Shown in pieces: positions 25,596 through 35,596 of a DNA stretch of 64,000 bases. The notes beneath the pieces are model-generated. The model was not told the origin of the DNA. It did no database searches and worked only from the letters and a program-made list of their open reading frames with translations. The stretch is from Actinoallomurus sp048498315 (lineage in GTDB: Bacteria; Actinomycetota; Actinomycetes; Streptosporangiales; Streptosporangiaceae). Position 1 is the stretch's first letter, and each line of letters opens with the position of its first letter. The translations under genes were made by a program, and so were the position numbers. Where the stretch lies: assembly GCA_048498315.1 (NCBI GenBank), contig JBEHYF010000003.1, positions 37,405 through 101,404 on the forward strand, in the 5' to 3' direction.

Positions 25596-25711
25596 CGGGC
25601 CGCGCCCCGCTCCTGTCCGGCCCTGCGCCTGCGCAGCGGCCTGGGCCGTGGCGCCTGGTCAGCGGCGCCCGCTCTGCGGCTGCACGACGGCTTCGGCCTC
25701 GGCGCCAGGTC
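25559..25711 (+). repeat. three degenerate copies of the GDPD gene 3' end
   Basis: The last ~36 bases of the GDPD gene (25559-25594, encoding LRLRNGFGLRA) are followed by two imperfect copies, near 25622-25657 and 25674-25710, with spacings of about 63 and 52 bp. All three share the CTGCG-CTGC-CGGC-TCGGCC-GCGCC pattern. The copies lie in the 240 bp between the GDPD stop and the helicase stop, which otherwise contain no gene. Confidence 0.6.
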
Positions 25712-25837
25712 GGCAGCGTTCGCTCCGCCGTGTGGGCGCGCCACGGCTCCGGCGTTCGCGCCCGGCCGGCCTTCCGGCCCATCGGCGGGCGTGGACAAGG
25801 GGCGCGGCCGGTGGCCACGCCCCTTCGTGGATCGCGG

Positions 25838-27751
<1,914 letters not shown>

Positions 27752-27936
27752 GGCTTTCAGCCTCCAGAGTGCGGGGTCCGCTCGGGCGTCGCAGGCGCAC
27801 CGGGACGGTGTCGTAGCGAGCCGTCCCGCGGTCGCGACTCGTACGCCATCGGCGGCAGGGCACCCGGGCACCTGCCGGTCGTCGCATACGGCCGCGCGTT
27901 CGCGCGGGAGGGACCAGCCGTCAAATTCTTCCTTGA

Positions 27937-27978
27937 TGTGACCGGGTATTGAGTCGCGCCTTGCAGCGACCGGTCACA
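27937..27978. promoter_or_regulatory. 9-bp perfect inverted repeat in the helicase/ferritin-like divergent region
   Basis: TGTGACCGG (27937-27945) and CCGGTCACA (27970-27978) are exact reverse complements separated by 24 bases. The site lies upstream of the DEAD-box helicase in a ~310-bp region (27752-28061) with no gene. It may be an operator, or a stem in the helicase mRNA leader. No terminator-like features accompany it. Confidence 0.4.
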
Positions 27979-28061
27979 GTTCGCCACGCAGTGTAGCTGG
28001 CGGAACCGCGATCCAAAAGCCCCGGATGATGTGTCAACGCTCGCGCGTACGATTTCATTTC

Positions 28062-28619
28062 ATGGCCCCGGCCGAAACCCCCAGCCCGTAGCTTCCCGTC
28101 GCGATTTTCGGGCTTCTCGCCTGCGCGCGGCTCACCGCGTTCGAAAGACGCGCGGCCGACGCCGGGCGGGCCGCCTCCTATGAGGACCGCGTCACGCTCG
28201 GCGGCCTCGCGGCAGGCACGTTCACGCAGTTCGAACGCCTGTGCGACCGGCTCGTCGAGCTGGGCGCCGGCCAAGGTGTACGTCGCCGACGCGATCCTGG
28301 CCGACCCTATCTCGACGTGGCGCGCCGTGCCGATCCGGCGATCGAGGAGCCCCTCCGCGACTCGCTGGCCGATTCCGGTCATGCCGCCCTGGTAGCCGAG
28401 CGCCTGCACGCGGCCGCGCTCGCCGACATCCCCCTGGCGTCCCGGCTCGGGCTGTGGGTGCGGCGTCTCGTCGGCGAGGCGCTCAGTCAGGCTCACATCC
28501 TCACCATCCGTGACGGCGTGCTGCATGCGTCGTTCGGCGACGGCGGCGTGTCCGCGGCGTTCGAACGGATCGTCGACCGGTACCGGCCGCGGATGCGGGT
28601 GGTCAGCCTGCGTGACTGA
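28062..28619 (+). pseudogene. decayed ferritin-like (tRNA-hydroxylase-like) protein gene
   Basis: From ATG 28062 the frame reads MAPAETPSP, then a TAG at 28089, then LPVAIFGLLACARLTAFERR continuing to FTQFERLCDRLVELGAG. In intact relatives the stretch is LAYGELTAFFR and AAAEFGHFERL; here the iron ligands of the ExxH motif are lost (GTFTQF). A middle block is missing and the frame changes: KVYVADAILADP is in one frame, YLDVARRADPAIEEPLRDSL in another. The C-terminal part SGHAALVAERLHAAALADIP then RLGLWVRRLVGEALSQA is well kept to the stop. Divergent placement beside the DEAD-box helicase is the conserved location of this gene (Rv3210c-like as I recall). Confidence 0.8.
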
Positions 28620-28755
28620 CGGCCGCGCGGGCGCGCGGCGCAGCCGGGTCCTCGCCGTGCCGGGGGCGTTGCCCGGGCGGTGCCAGGATCGTGGTCCGGG
28701 GGTGCCGCCGCACCGCCCGCGCCCGCCCGTACGGCGCGGCCGCGCGGCGGTCGGA

Positions 28756-29019
28756 TCAGGACACGCCTCGGCGGGAGCCCCAGCGGCCCCGGCCGCTCAC
28801 GAGCGCGACCACGATGACAGCAATGATGATCGAGATGACGAAGGCGATGATGCTTCCGGCACCGAGGGCGTTGGCGATGACACCGCCAACCACGGCCCCG
28901 GCGATGCCGATCAGGATCGTCAGGATGATCCCCATCGGGTTCGGGCCGGGAACGATGAGTCGGGCGAGGGCGCCGATGACGGCGCCGATAATGATGAACC
29001 AGATAATCGTCATCAGCAT
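28756..29019 (-). CDS. GlsB/YeaQ/YmgE-family stress-response membrane protein
   Basis: 87 aa, almost entirely hydrophobic with three membrane helices (about residues 3-22, 29-49, 54-75). The GAVIGALARLIVPGPNPMG and GIAGAVVGGVIA motifs are diagnostic of the transglycosylase-associated/YmgE family of small Gly-rich membrane proteins often induced by stress. The molecular role is unsettled. AGGAGG lies ~14 bases before the ATG; an in-frame ATG two codons in would move the start further from that site. It follows DUF3107 in the same orientation with a small hairpin (29039-29055) between them. Confidence 0.9.
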   Translation of the reverse strand: MLMTIIWFIIIGAVIGALARLIVPGPNPMGIILTILIGIAGAVVGGVIANALGAGSIIAFVISIIIAVIVVALVSGRGRWGSRRGVS

Positions 29020-29038
29020 GGCTCAGACCTAACCTCCT

Positions 29039-29055
29039 GCCGGACGGCGTCCGGC
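29039..29055 (-). terminator. short perfect hairpin between DUF3107 and GlsB-like genes
   Basis: GCCGGAC / GTCCGGC, 7-bp stem with a GGC loop, 65 bases after the DUF3107 stop and ~20 bases before the GlsB-like start codon on the minus strand. It could attenuate read-through or affect translation of the downstream gene. Confidence 0.3.
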
Positions 29056-29119
29056 GATTCGGATTCGCGCGGTCTGTATGCCCCTCAGCGCCCGATTCAT
29101 CCAGGAATCTTGGCGAAGG

Positions 29120-29347
29120 TTAGAAGGAGCCGAACCCGACGCTCCTCGCCCCCGACTCGTCCATCTCCACGTAGGCGAGCTTGGCCGCCGGAACCACGAC
29201 GCGGGCGCCGTTCTTGCTGCGGAGCGTGAAGATGCCGTCCTCTTCCGCGAGCGCGTCGGCGACCGCCTGCTCGACCTCGTCGGCGGACGCCGCGGTCTCC
29301 ACGACGAGTTCCTTCGCCACCGACTGCACACCGATCCTGACCTGCAC
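29120..29347 (-). CDS. DUF3107 small conserved protein
   Basis: About 75 aa. The pattern VQVRIGVQSVAKELVVET, EVEQAVADALAEEDGIFTL and ARVVVPAAKLAYVEMDE matches the actinobacterial DUF3107 family (mycobacterial TB9.4/Rv3208A as I recall). GTG 29347 is favoured since GAAGGGAA precedes it and relatives start at this residue; an in-frame ATG seven codons upstream is possible. It is located next to the TetR gene, as in mycobacteria. The function is not known to me. Confidence 0.85.
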   Translation of the reverse strand: MQVRIGVQSVAKELVVETAASADEVEQAVADALAEEDGIFTLRSKNGARVVVPAAKLAYVEMDESGARSVGFGSF

Positions 29348-29537
29348 GCTGTTCCCTTCGTCGCCCATCGCACCGCGCCCGCCGCGGCACGCGCCCGTCC
29401 GCCACGGCGGCGGGCCTTTCCGGCACTATCGCACGGGTCCGCGGCGCACCGCGACGCTACCGGCCCGCCCGCCCGGCGGTGCGCCCGGCCGCTCCACCGT
29501 GGCGGTGGGCGGCGTAGCGGAAGACGGGCGCAGCCGT

Positions 29538-29618
29538 ACCCGGGCAGGCCATAGCCGGGCAGGCGGTGGCGGGGTAGGCGGTATTCGGCAGGCGGTGACG
29601 GGGTAGCCGGGCAGGCCG
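29538..29618. repeat. degenerate ~15-bp tandem repeat
   Basis: Five to six copies of a unit with core GGGCAGGC or GGGTAGGC at a spacing of 14-15 bp, starting near 29542, 29557, 29572, 29586, 29601 and 29609. It lies in the gene-free stretch 29348-29734 between DUF3107 and the TetR gene. Open frames here show nothing recognisable. Confidence 0.55.
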
Positions 29619-29734
29619 CACGTGGGTGAGCGCGGCCGTACGGAGCGTGGTCATCGGACGGCTTGGCGGAACGCGGGAAAGGCGGGCCGGCGGATGCGCC
29701 CGTACGCGGCGCGGGTGGTGCCCGGGCGGCGCGG

Positions 29735-30355
29735 TCAGGTCGTGCGGGGGAAGCCGCCGATGCCCCGCCAGGACAGCCGCGCGATCAGGTGCTCGGCCTG
29801 CTCCTTGGGGATCGTGCCGCGCTGGGACAGCCAGTAGCGGGCGCTGACCTCGGCCATGCCGACCAGGCCCATGCCCAGCAGGTGCGCCTCGTCGCTGGAG
29901 ACGCCGGTGTCCTCCTGGATGACCTGGGCGATCATCTCGGCGCACTGCTGGTTCGTGCGCTCCACGCGGGCGCGCACCGGCGCGACGTTGCGCAGGTCGG
30001 ACTCGAAGACCAGGCGGTACGCCTCGCCCTCGCCCGCGACGAAGTCGTAGAACGCCTCCATCGTGCGCCGGACCCGCAGCTTGTTGTCGGGCGTGGACTC
30101 CAGCGCTTCGCGCACCCGCTGGACCAGCCCCTCGGCATGCTCGTCGAGCAGCGCGAGGTACAGCTCGAGCTTGCCGGGGAAGTGCTGGTAGAGCACCGGC
30201 TTGCTGACCCCGGCCCGTTCGGCGATCTCGTCCATCGCGGCGGCGTGGTAGCCCTGGGCGACGAACACCTCCTGAGCGGCGCCCAGCAGCTGCCTGCGAC
30301 GCGCCAGCCGCGGGAGCCTCGTGCCCCGGGGGCGGGCGTCCGGGGTTGCGGTCAC
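29735..30355 (-). CDS. TetR-family transcriptional regulator
   Basis: 206 aa. The helix-turn-helix is AMDEIAERAGVSKPVLYQHF (residues ~40-59), preceded by the RRQLLGAAQEVFVAQGYHA helix. The C-terminal ligand domain (residues ~75-200) contains RRTMEAFYDFVAGEGEAYRL and AHLLGMGLVGMAEVSARYWL, close to the mycobacterial Rv3208 type that stands beside DUF3107. The start is GTG 30355. The target genes are unknown; autoregulation is likely for the family. The region upstream (30356-30482) contains its promoter. Confidence 0.88.
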   Translation of the reverse strand: MTATPDARPRGTRLPRLARRRQLLGAAQEVFVAQGYHAAAMDEIAERAGVSKPVLYQHFPGKLELYLALLDEHAEGLVQRVREALESTPDNKLRVRRTMEAFYDFVAGEGEAYRLVFESDLRNVAPVRARVERTNQQCAEMIAQVIQEDTGVSSDEAHLLGMGLVGMAEVSARYWLSQRGTIPKEQAEHLIARLSWRGIGGFPRTT

Positions 30356-30482
30356 CTGAGTTCTCCGATCACCTGTCCGGGCGACGCCGCTGCGTCGCAG
30401 GTGTTGAACCCCATCATCCTATGGCCGGATGTCGACGGAACGCCGAAACGACCGCGCCGATCATGATTCGGCGCATGATCCG

Positions 30483-30507
30483 ACCGCCGGCCGTGCGGGC
30501 CGGCGGT
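30483..30507 (-). terminator. strong hairpin terminator after the small acidic protein gene
   Basis: A 10-bp perfect stem ACCGCCGGCC / GGCCGGCGGT with a 5-base loop begins ~18 bases past the minus-strand stop at 30525. Its stability and place suggest it ends the oxidoreductase/acidic-protein transcript before the TetR gene. No U-tract. Confidence 0.55.
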
Positions 30508-30524
30508 GCCCGTATCCGGCCCGG

Positions 30525-30704
30525 TCACCGGTAGTCGTCCTCGTCGAGGTCGACCTCCCGGTCCTGGTCGGCGGCGTCTGCCGGGTCGGCCTCCACCGGA
30601 AGGCTCGCGCGAAGGCGCCGCTCGTCGTCGCGCACCTCGAAATGCTGCTCGGCGGCGTCGGCTTCGGGAGCCTCAAGGCTCAGCTCGGTCTGCTCCTCGG
30701 ACAT
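30525..30704 (-). CDS. small acidic hypothetical protein
   Basis: 59 aa, very acidic (about 19 Asp/Glu), starting MSEEQTELSLEAPEADAAEQ and ending DREVDLDEDDYR. No Cys, no membrane segment; probably disordered. The start is set at ATG 30704, 40 bases after the stop of the disulphide oxidoreductase gene, with which it is probably cotranscribed. I do not recognise the family. Its codon pattern and clear terminator support a real gene. Confidence 0.6.
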   Translation of the reverse strand: MSEEQTELSLEAPEADAAEQHFEVRDDERRLRASLPVEADPADAADQDREVDLDEDDYR

Positions 30705-30744
30705 GGCGTTTTCCCAGTGCCTCTCACAGGTGCTCGGTCGGCTC

Positions 30745-32085
30745 TCACAGGTGCTCGGCCAGCTCACGCAGGGCCGGCTCGATCGCCTCACCGTAGGTCG
30801 GGAAGGCGTGGACGACGTCGGTCAGGATGCTCAGCGGTATCTCAGCCCGGATGGCCAGGGTGATCTCGCCCATCCACTCGTCAGCGTAGAGCCCGACGGC
30901 CGCCGCGCCCACGAGAACGCCGCGACCGCGGTCGGCGTACAGTTCGACGCGGCCCCGTTCGTCGTCCTCGACGGCGGCGCGGGCCGTGCCCGCCAGGTCG
31001 GCGCCGCCCGCCACGAGGTCGAGCCCGGTGGCGGTGACCGGGGAGACGCCGACGGCGTACACGGACGGCGTCGTGTAGATCGCCCGCGGGATCGCCCGGT
31101 AGTCGGCCTCACGGCGCTTGCCGAGCACGTTGGAGACCACGACGCCGGCCTGGTAGTTGGCGGCGTGCGTGTACGGGGCGGCGCCGGTGACGTCGCCGGC
31201 CGCCCACACGGTCGTGCCGTCGCCGTCGGCGCCCGGCGCGAGCAGGGCCTGGCAGGTCGCGTCGACCGCGATGCCGCGCTCGGCGTCGACCTGCACGCCG
31301 AGGGACTCCAGGCCGAGCCCGGCGACGCGGGGCCGCCGGCCCGCCGCGATCAGGACGCGGTCGGCGTCGATGTGGCCGCCGTCGGACAGCCGCAGGCGCA
31401 GCCCCGTCTCGGTGCGCTCGGCGGCCGTCGCCGCCACGCCGAGACGCAGGTCGGCGCCCATGCGGCGGAGCGCGTCGCCGAGGATCTCGCCGGCGAACGG
31501 CGCCTCGGCCGCCAGCAGCCGGTCGGCCTGCTCGATGACCGTGACCTGGGAGCCGAACGCGGCGTAGATCTGGCTGAGCTCGCAGCCGACCGGGCCGCCG
31601 CCGAGCACGATGAGCCGGCGCGGCAGGTCGGGGCGGGTCAGCGCCTCGTCGCTGGTCCACGTGGGAACATCGTCGAGGCCCTCGACGGCGGGGCGCACCG
31701 CCTCGCTGCCGGTGGCCACCACGAGGTCGGTGTAGCCGTACTCGACGCCGTCGACCTCCACCACGCCGGGCCGCGTGACCGTGCCGTGCCCCCGCACGAT
31801 GGTCACGCCGGCCTCGGCCATCTGCGCGGCGGTGGGCGCGTCGTCGAGACGGCGGGTCACCTCGTCCCGCCGGGCGACCGCGTGCTCCCACGTCTCGCCG
31901 CGCCGCGCCGCGTGCAGCAGCGTCTTCGACGGCATGCACGCGAAGTAGGGGCACTCGCCGCCGACCAGGCGGCTCTCCACGAGTGCGACCGAACGGCCGG
32001 CCCGCGCCAGCCAGACGGCGATGTGCGCGCCGGAGCCACCCCCCAGCACGACGACGTCGTAGCGCCTGTCCTGCGCGTCCGTCAC
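30745..32085 (-). CDS. FAD/NAD(P)-dependent pyridine nucleotide-disulphide oxidoreductase (class I)
   Basis: 446 aa. FAD-binding GGGSGAHIAVWLARAGRSVA at the N-terminus, the redox-active disulphide C-x4-C in GGECPYFACMPSK (residues ~42-54), NAD(P) site VLGGGPVGCELSQIYAAFG near residue 168, and TVWAAGDVTG near 295. The C-terminal dimerisation domain ends with HAFPTYGEAIEPALRELA, where lipoamide dehydrogenases have a catalytic HxxxxE pair (seen as HAFPTYGE). It belongs to the dihydrolipoamide/mercuric reductase family; no lipoyl partners are nearby, so another disulphide or quinone is the likely substrate. GTG 32085 has GGAAGGG seven bases upstream. Confidence 0.88.
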   Translation of the reverse strand: MTDAQDRRYDVVVLGGGSGAHIAVWLARAGRSVALVESRLVGGECPYFACMPSKTLLHAARRGETWEHAVARRDEVTRRLDDAPTAAQMAEAGVTIVRGHGTVTRPGVVEVDGVEYGYTDLVVATGSEAVRPAVEGLDDVPTWTSDEALTRPDLPRRLIVLGGGPVGCELSQIYAAFGSQVTVIEQADRLLAAEAPFAGEILGDALRRMGADLRLGVAATAAERTETGLRLRLSDGGHIDADRVLIAAGRRPRVAGLGLESLGVQVDAERGIAVDATCQALLAPGADGDGTTVWAAGDVTGAAPYTHAANYQAGVVVSNVLGKRREADYRAIPRAIYTTPSVYAVGVSPVTATGLDLVAGGADLAGTARAAVEDDERGRVELYADRGRGVLVGAAAVGLYADEWMGEITLAIRAEIPLSILTDVVHAFPTYGEAIEPALRELAEHL

Positions 32086-32257
32086 CTGATCACCCTTCCG
32101 ATCCAACGCCTGCCCCCCGGCGTCACCCTCCACGACCGCGCCGCCCGCCCTCCGAGGCGCCGTGGTCACCGCCCACGATTGTGGACCCTCCACCGACCAA
32201 TGGTGACGCACCGGACGTCTTCCTGTACGCACCGCTGGCGGTTCACCGGAGCCTTGG

Positions 32258-33154
32258 TCACCGGAGCTTCTGGCGGACCTTCACCAGGGGTTCGAGAAGG
32301 TCGCCGTACCGGTCGACGCGTTCGCGCACGTCATCGGGCGAGAAGCGCAGATCCGCACCGGCCTCGATCTCGTCCCACGCGACCGGCGTGGAGACGGAGG
32401 GTTCGTCGGCGGCCCGCAAAGAGTACGGCGCGACGGTGGTCTTGTGCCGGTTGTTCTGGCTCCAGTCGACGAAAACCTTGCCTCCGCGGAGACTCTTGTC
32501 CATCTTGCTGACGACCAGGTCAGGGTGATCTTTCTCCAGCCGGCGGGCCGCCTCCTTGGCGTAGGCGGAGGTGCGATCGTCGGGCGTCTCGCGGATCGGG
32601 ACGTACAGGTGCAGGCCCTTCTTGCCGCTCGTCTTCGGGTACGAGGCGAGGCCCGCGCCGTCCAGCAGGTCGCGCAGCAGGCAGGCGACCCGGCGGGCCT
32701 CGGCCAGGCCGGCCGGCGGCCCGGGGTCCAGGTCGAAGACGAGGAGGTCGGGATCGCGCTCGCCGCCGCGCGGGCCGATCTTCCACTGCGGCACGTGCAG
32801 CTCGACCGCGGCCAGGTTCGCGCACCAGACGAGCGTGGGCAGGTCGTCGACGACGACGAAGTCGACCGCCTCGCGGCTGCCGCCGGGCGTGCGCACGCAC
32901 GCGGTGCGGACCCAGTCCGGCGTGTGCGACGGCGCGTTCTTCTCGAAGAACCTCTGCCCGTCCACGCCATCGGGGTAGCGGACGCGGGTGGCCGGGCGGT
33001 CCTTCAGGTGCGGCAGCATGACCGGGGCGATCCGGGCGTAATAGTCGATGACCTCGCCCTTCGTGAAGCCGTGCCGCGGGTACATGACCTTGCCGAGGTT
33101 GCTCAGTGTCAGCCCCACGCCGTCGACCTGAACCCGTGTCCGTTCGCCGCTCAC
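32258..33154 (-). CDS. ligD: NHEJ primase-polymerase (LigD polymerase domain as separate protein)
   Basis: 298 aa corresponding to the POL domain of LigD. Features: VMYPRHGFTKGEVIDYYARI near the start, RYPDGVDGQRFFEKN, the catalytic D-x-D in LLVFDLDPGPPAG (~residue 140), TSGKKGLHLYVPI with the conserved His (~residue 180), and the third Asp region FVDWSQNNRHKTTVAPYSLR. It adds ribo- or deoxyribonucleotides at broken ends before ligation. In mycobacteria this is fused to nuclease and ligase domains; here it is separate, about 100 bp after the ligase gene on the same strand, with Ku divergent. Confidence 0.92.
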   Translation of the reverse strand: MSGERTRVQVDGVGLTLSNLGKVMYPRHGFTKGEVIDYYARIAPVMLPHLKDRPATRVRYPDGVDGQRFFEKNAPSHTPDWVRTACVRTPGGSREAVDFVVVDDLPTLVWCANLAAVELHVPQWKIGPRGGERDPDLLVFDLDPGPPAGLAEARRVACLLRDLLDGAGLASYPKTSGKKGLHLYVPIRETPDDRTSAYAKEAARRLEKDHPDLVVSKMDKSLRGGKVFVDWSQNNRHKTTVAPYSLRAADEPSVSTPVAWDEIEAGADLRFSPDDVRERVDRYGDLLEPLVKVRQKLR

Positions 33155-33257
33155 GGAGGCGACCTCCCCGGCGTGCGCGGTTTCATTCCCGAGCCCGGCG
33201 GCGTTCGTTCCGGTCAGCGGTACGTTTCCCCGCGGGCGTTCGCTTCCAAGCGGGCGT

Positions 33258-34244
33258 TCATTCCGGCTCCCGGCGGACGTCCTCGGGGTCGACCTCGGGG
33301 CGCAGGCCCCGCCACGACGCGTGCAGCAGCATGTCGTCCTCGGTCCAGCGGCTGAACGCGACCTCGCCGGCCAGCCACGGCTCGACCCAGTGCGCCCGGC
33401 GCGCGTACTCCCGCGGGACCTCGTGGGCGTACGGGCTGGTGCGCCGCTCCAGCGGGGCGAGCATCTTGTGCAGGTCGTCCAGTGCCGCCTCGGTGAATCC
33501 GGTGCCGACGTGGCCGACGAACCGCAGGCCGTCGTCGTCGTACACGCCGAGCAGCAGGGAGCCCAGGCCGCCCTCGCGCCGCCCCTGGCCGGCCTTCCAC
33601 CCGCAGATGACGACGTCCTGCGTGCGGAAGTTCTTGATCTTGCGCCAGAAGTCGACCCGGCGGCCCGGCCGGTACGGCGAGTCGAGCCGCTTGGCGATCA
33701 GTCCTTCGAGGCCCTGCTCGCAGGTGTAGTCGAGCAGTTCCCCGACCTGCGCGGCGTCCTCGCCGGGCAGGTAGGGCGGCGCCTCGATCGGGCCGGCGGC
33801 CAGCTCGAGGTCGTCGAGCAGCGCTCGCCGGTCGCGGTACGGCAGGTCGTACAGCAGGTGTCCGTCCAGGTAGGGCAGGTCGAAGGCGACGTAGTGCACC
33901 GGGTACCGGCGGACCAGCCGGGCGTCGGGACGGTCCTGGTGCATGCGGTGCTGCAGCCGCTGGAAGCTGGGCAGGCCACGGTCGTCGAAGGCGACGACCT
34001 CCCCGTCGAGCACGGCCGACCGGCCGGGCAGCAGATCGGCGAGGACCTGCAGTTCGGGGTAGCGGCCGGTCGCGTCGATTCCGTACCGGCCGGCCGCCCG
34101 TACCTCTCCTCCGGAGATGTACACGATCGCGCGCACGCCGTCCCACTTGAGCTCCAGGCCCCAGTGGTCGGCGTCGTCCGGCAGCGTGCCCGCGGTGGCG
34201 AGCATCGGCTGGATGTTGGAGGGCATGGATTCACCCATACGCAC
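33258..34244 (-). CDS. ATP-dependent DNA ligase (LigD ligase domain as separate protein)
   Basis: 328 aa. The nucleotidyl-transferase motif I K-x-D-G is ELKWDGVRA (Lys33). Later motifs: EVVAFDDRG with the acidic metal residue, YVAFDLPYLDG, EGLIAKRLDSPYRPG and WRKIKNFRTQDVVICGWKAG (motif V region), then the OB-fold LLLGVYDDDGLRFVGHVGTG with FSRWTEDDMLLHASWRGLR at the end. It seals strand breaks during non-homologous end joining with Ku and the polymerase encoded next to it. The start is ATG 34244; in-frame ATGs at 34238 and 34226 are alternatives. It lacks any nuclease or polymerase domain. Confidence 0.92.
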   Translation of the reverse strand: MRMGESMPSNIQPMLATAGTLPDDADHWGLELKWDGVRAIVYISGGEVRAAGRYGIDATGRYPELQVLADLLPGRSAVLDGEVVAFDDRGLPSFQRLQHRMHQDRPDARLVRRYPVHYVAFDLPYLDGHLLYDLPYRDRRALLDDLELAAGPIEAPPYLPGEDAAQVGELLDYTCEQGLEGLIAKRLDSPYRPGRRVDFWRKIKNFRTQDVVICGWKAGQGRREGGLGSLLLGVYDDDGLRFVGHVGTGFTEAALDDLHKMLAPLERRTSPYAHEVPREYARRAHWVEPWLAGEVAFSRWTEDDMLLHASWRGLRPEVDPEDVRREPE

Positions 34245-34400
34245 GTTTTGCCCATCCGTGCGATCTTTGACGCCCTGCCGGGGCCTCGTTTCGGCGAAGG
34301 GTCCCGGCTTAGGATGGATGAACTGCTCATACCTGGTGCCACGGCGTATTTCGCGTCATCGCGACAGGTAGCTCGACGGCGCCAAGGGTAAGGACTCTTC

Positions 34401-35336
34401 ATGCGCAGCATCTGGAAGGGCGCGATCTCCTTCGGCCTCGTCACGATCCCGGTGAAGCTGTACTCGGCCACCGAGCAGCGTGACGTCGCCTTCCATCAGG
34501 TCCACCGCGAGGACGGCGGCCGGATCCGGTACAAGCGCGTCTGCACCAAGGACGGCGAGGAGATCCCCTACTCCGACATCGCCAAGGGGTACGAACTGCC
34601 CGGCGGCGAGATGGTGGTGCTCACCGACGAGGACTTCGCCGACCTGCCGCTGTCGACCAGCCGCCGCATCGACGTGCTGCAGTTCACGCCGGGCGACGAG
34701 GTCGACCCGATCTACTTCGCCAAGTCCTACTACCTGGAGCCGGACGCCCAGGGGGTCAAGCCGTACGTGCTGCTGCGCGACGCGCTGGAGAATTCCGGGA
34801 TGGTCGCGGTGGTGAAGGTCGCGCTGCGCCAGCGCGAGTCGCTGGCCACGCTCCGGGTGCGCGACGGGGTGTTCGTGCTCGGGACGATGTTGTGGCCGGA
34901 CGAGGTGCGCACCCCCGACTTCCCGTTCCTGGAGGAGGACGTCGACGTCCGTCAGCAGGAGCTGAAGATGGCCTCCTCGCTCATCGACACGATGGCCGGC
35001 GACTTCGACCCGTCCGAATACAAGGACGCTTACCGCGAGGCGCTCGAAGCGGTGATCGAGGCCAAGGTCGAAGGTCGCGAGGTGGTCCAGCCCGAGGCGG
35101 AGGAAGAGGCGCCCGCCGCGGCCGACCTGCTCAGCGCCCTGCGCGCGAGCGTCGAGGCGGCCAAGAAGGGGCGCGGGGAGGGCACCGCCGGCAAGGACGG
35201 CCAGGCCGGCCGCGCCTCCGGTGCGGGCAAGGGCTCGGGCGGCAAGGCCGGCCGGAGCGGGGGCGGCGCCGCGAAGAAGCCCGCCGCGTCCAAGTCCAAG
35301 GCGAAGGCCAAGAGCGGCGCCCGCAAGAGCGCCTGA
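34401..35336 (+). CDS. ku: Ku homodimeric DNA end-binding protein
   Basis: 311 aa. The Ku core opens with MRSIWKGAISFGLVTIPVKL and contains FHQVHREDGGRIRYKR, KGYELPGGEMVVLTDEDFAD and EELKMA-like QQELKMASSLIDTM, the standard bacterial Ku series. Residues ~240-311 are a Lys/Gly/Ala-rich basic tail (AGKGSGGKAGRSGGGAAKK), the extended C-terminus that in other bacteria helps DNA threading and LigD recruitment. It is divergent from the ligase gene with 156 bp between starts. Together with the two minus-strand genes this forms a complete two-component NHEJ system. Confidence 0.95.
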   Translation: MRSIWKGAISFGLVTIPVKLYSATEQRDVAFHQVHREDGGRIRYKRVCTKDGEEIPYSDIAKGYELPGGEMVVLTDEDFADLPLSTSRRIDVLQFTPGDEVDPIYFAKSYYLEPDAQGVKPYVLLRDALENSGMVAVVKVALRQRESLATLRVRDGVFVLGTMLWPDEVRTPDFPFLEEDVDVRQQELKMASSLIDTMAGDFDPSEYKDAYREALEAVIEAKVEGREVVQPEAEEEAPAAADLLSALRASVEAAKKGRGEGTAGKDGQAGRASGAGKGSGGKAGRSGGGAAKKPAASKSKAKAKSGARKSA

Positions 35337-35416
35337 CGGCGGGCGGACGCGGGGTAAGCCGCCCGAACCGACCGTGGAAGGCGTGGGGTCCGGGATTGCG
35401 CCGCCCGAGCCGGCCG

Positions 35417-35596
35417 GTGGAAGGCGTCGCCGAGCTCGGCCCGCCCGAACCCCTCGTCGCCGCGCTCGCACGCCGCGGCATCACCGCGCCGTTCCCGATC
35501 CAGGCCGCCTGTCTGCCCGATGCCCTCGCCGGGCGCGACGTGCTGGGCCGCGGCCAGACCGGGTCGGGCAAGGCGCTGGCGTTGCCCGTTGCCCGG
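35417..35596 (+). pseudogene. DEAD-box helicase fragment (N-terminal ~60 codons)
   Basis: The + frame reads VEGVAELGPPEPLVAALARR, then GITAPFPIQAACLPDALAGR and DVLGRGQTGSGKALALPV. This is the Q motif and Walker A region of an actinobacterial DEAD-box helicase, with GKT changed to GKA, after which the similarity ends abruptly. No PTREL, DEAD or helicase-C motifs follow before the hydrolase gene at 35763. It is a truncated relic behind ku. The rest of 35337-35762 shows nothing recognisable. Confidence 0.7.

Noticed and set aside
28180..28395. Separate small + strand ORF of 71 codons
   Set aside because: Its middle part is one frame of the decayed ferritin-like gene, not an independent protein.
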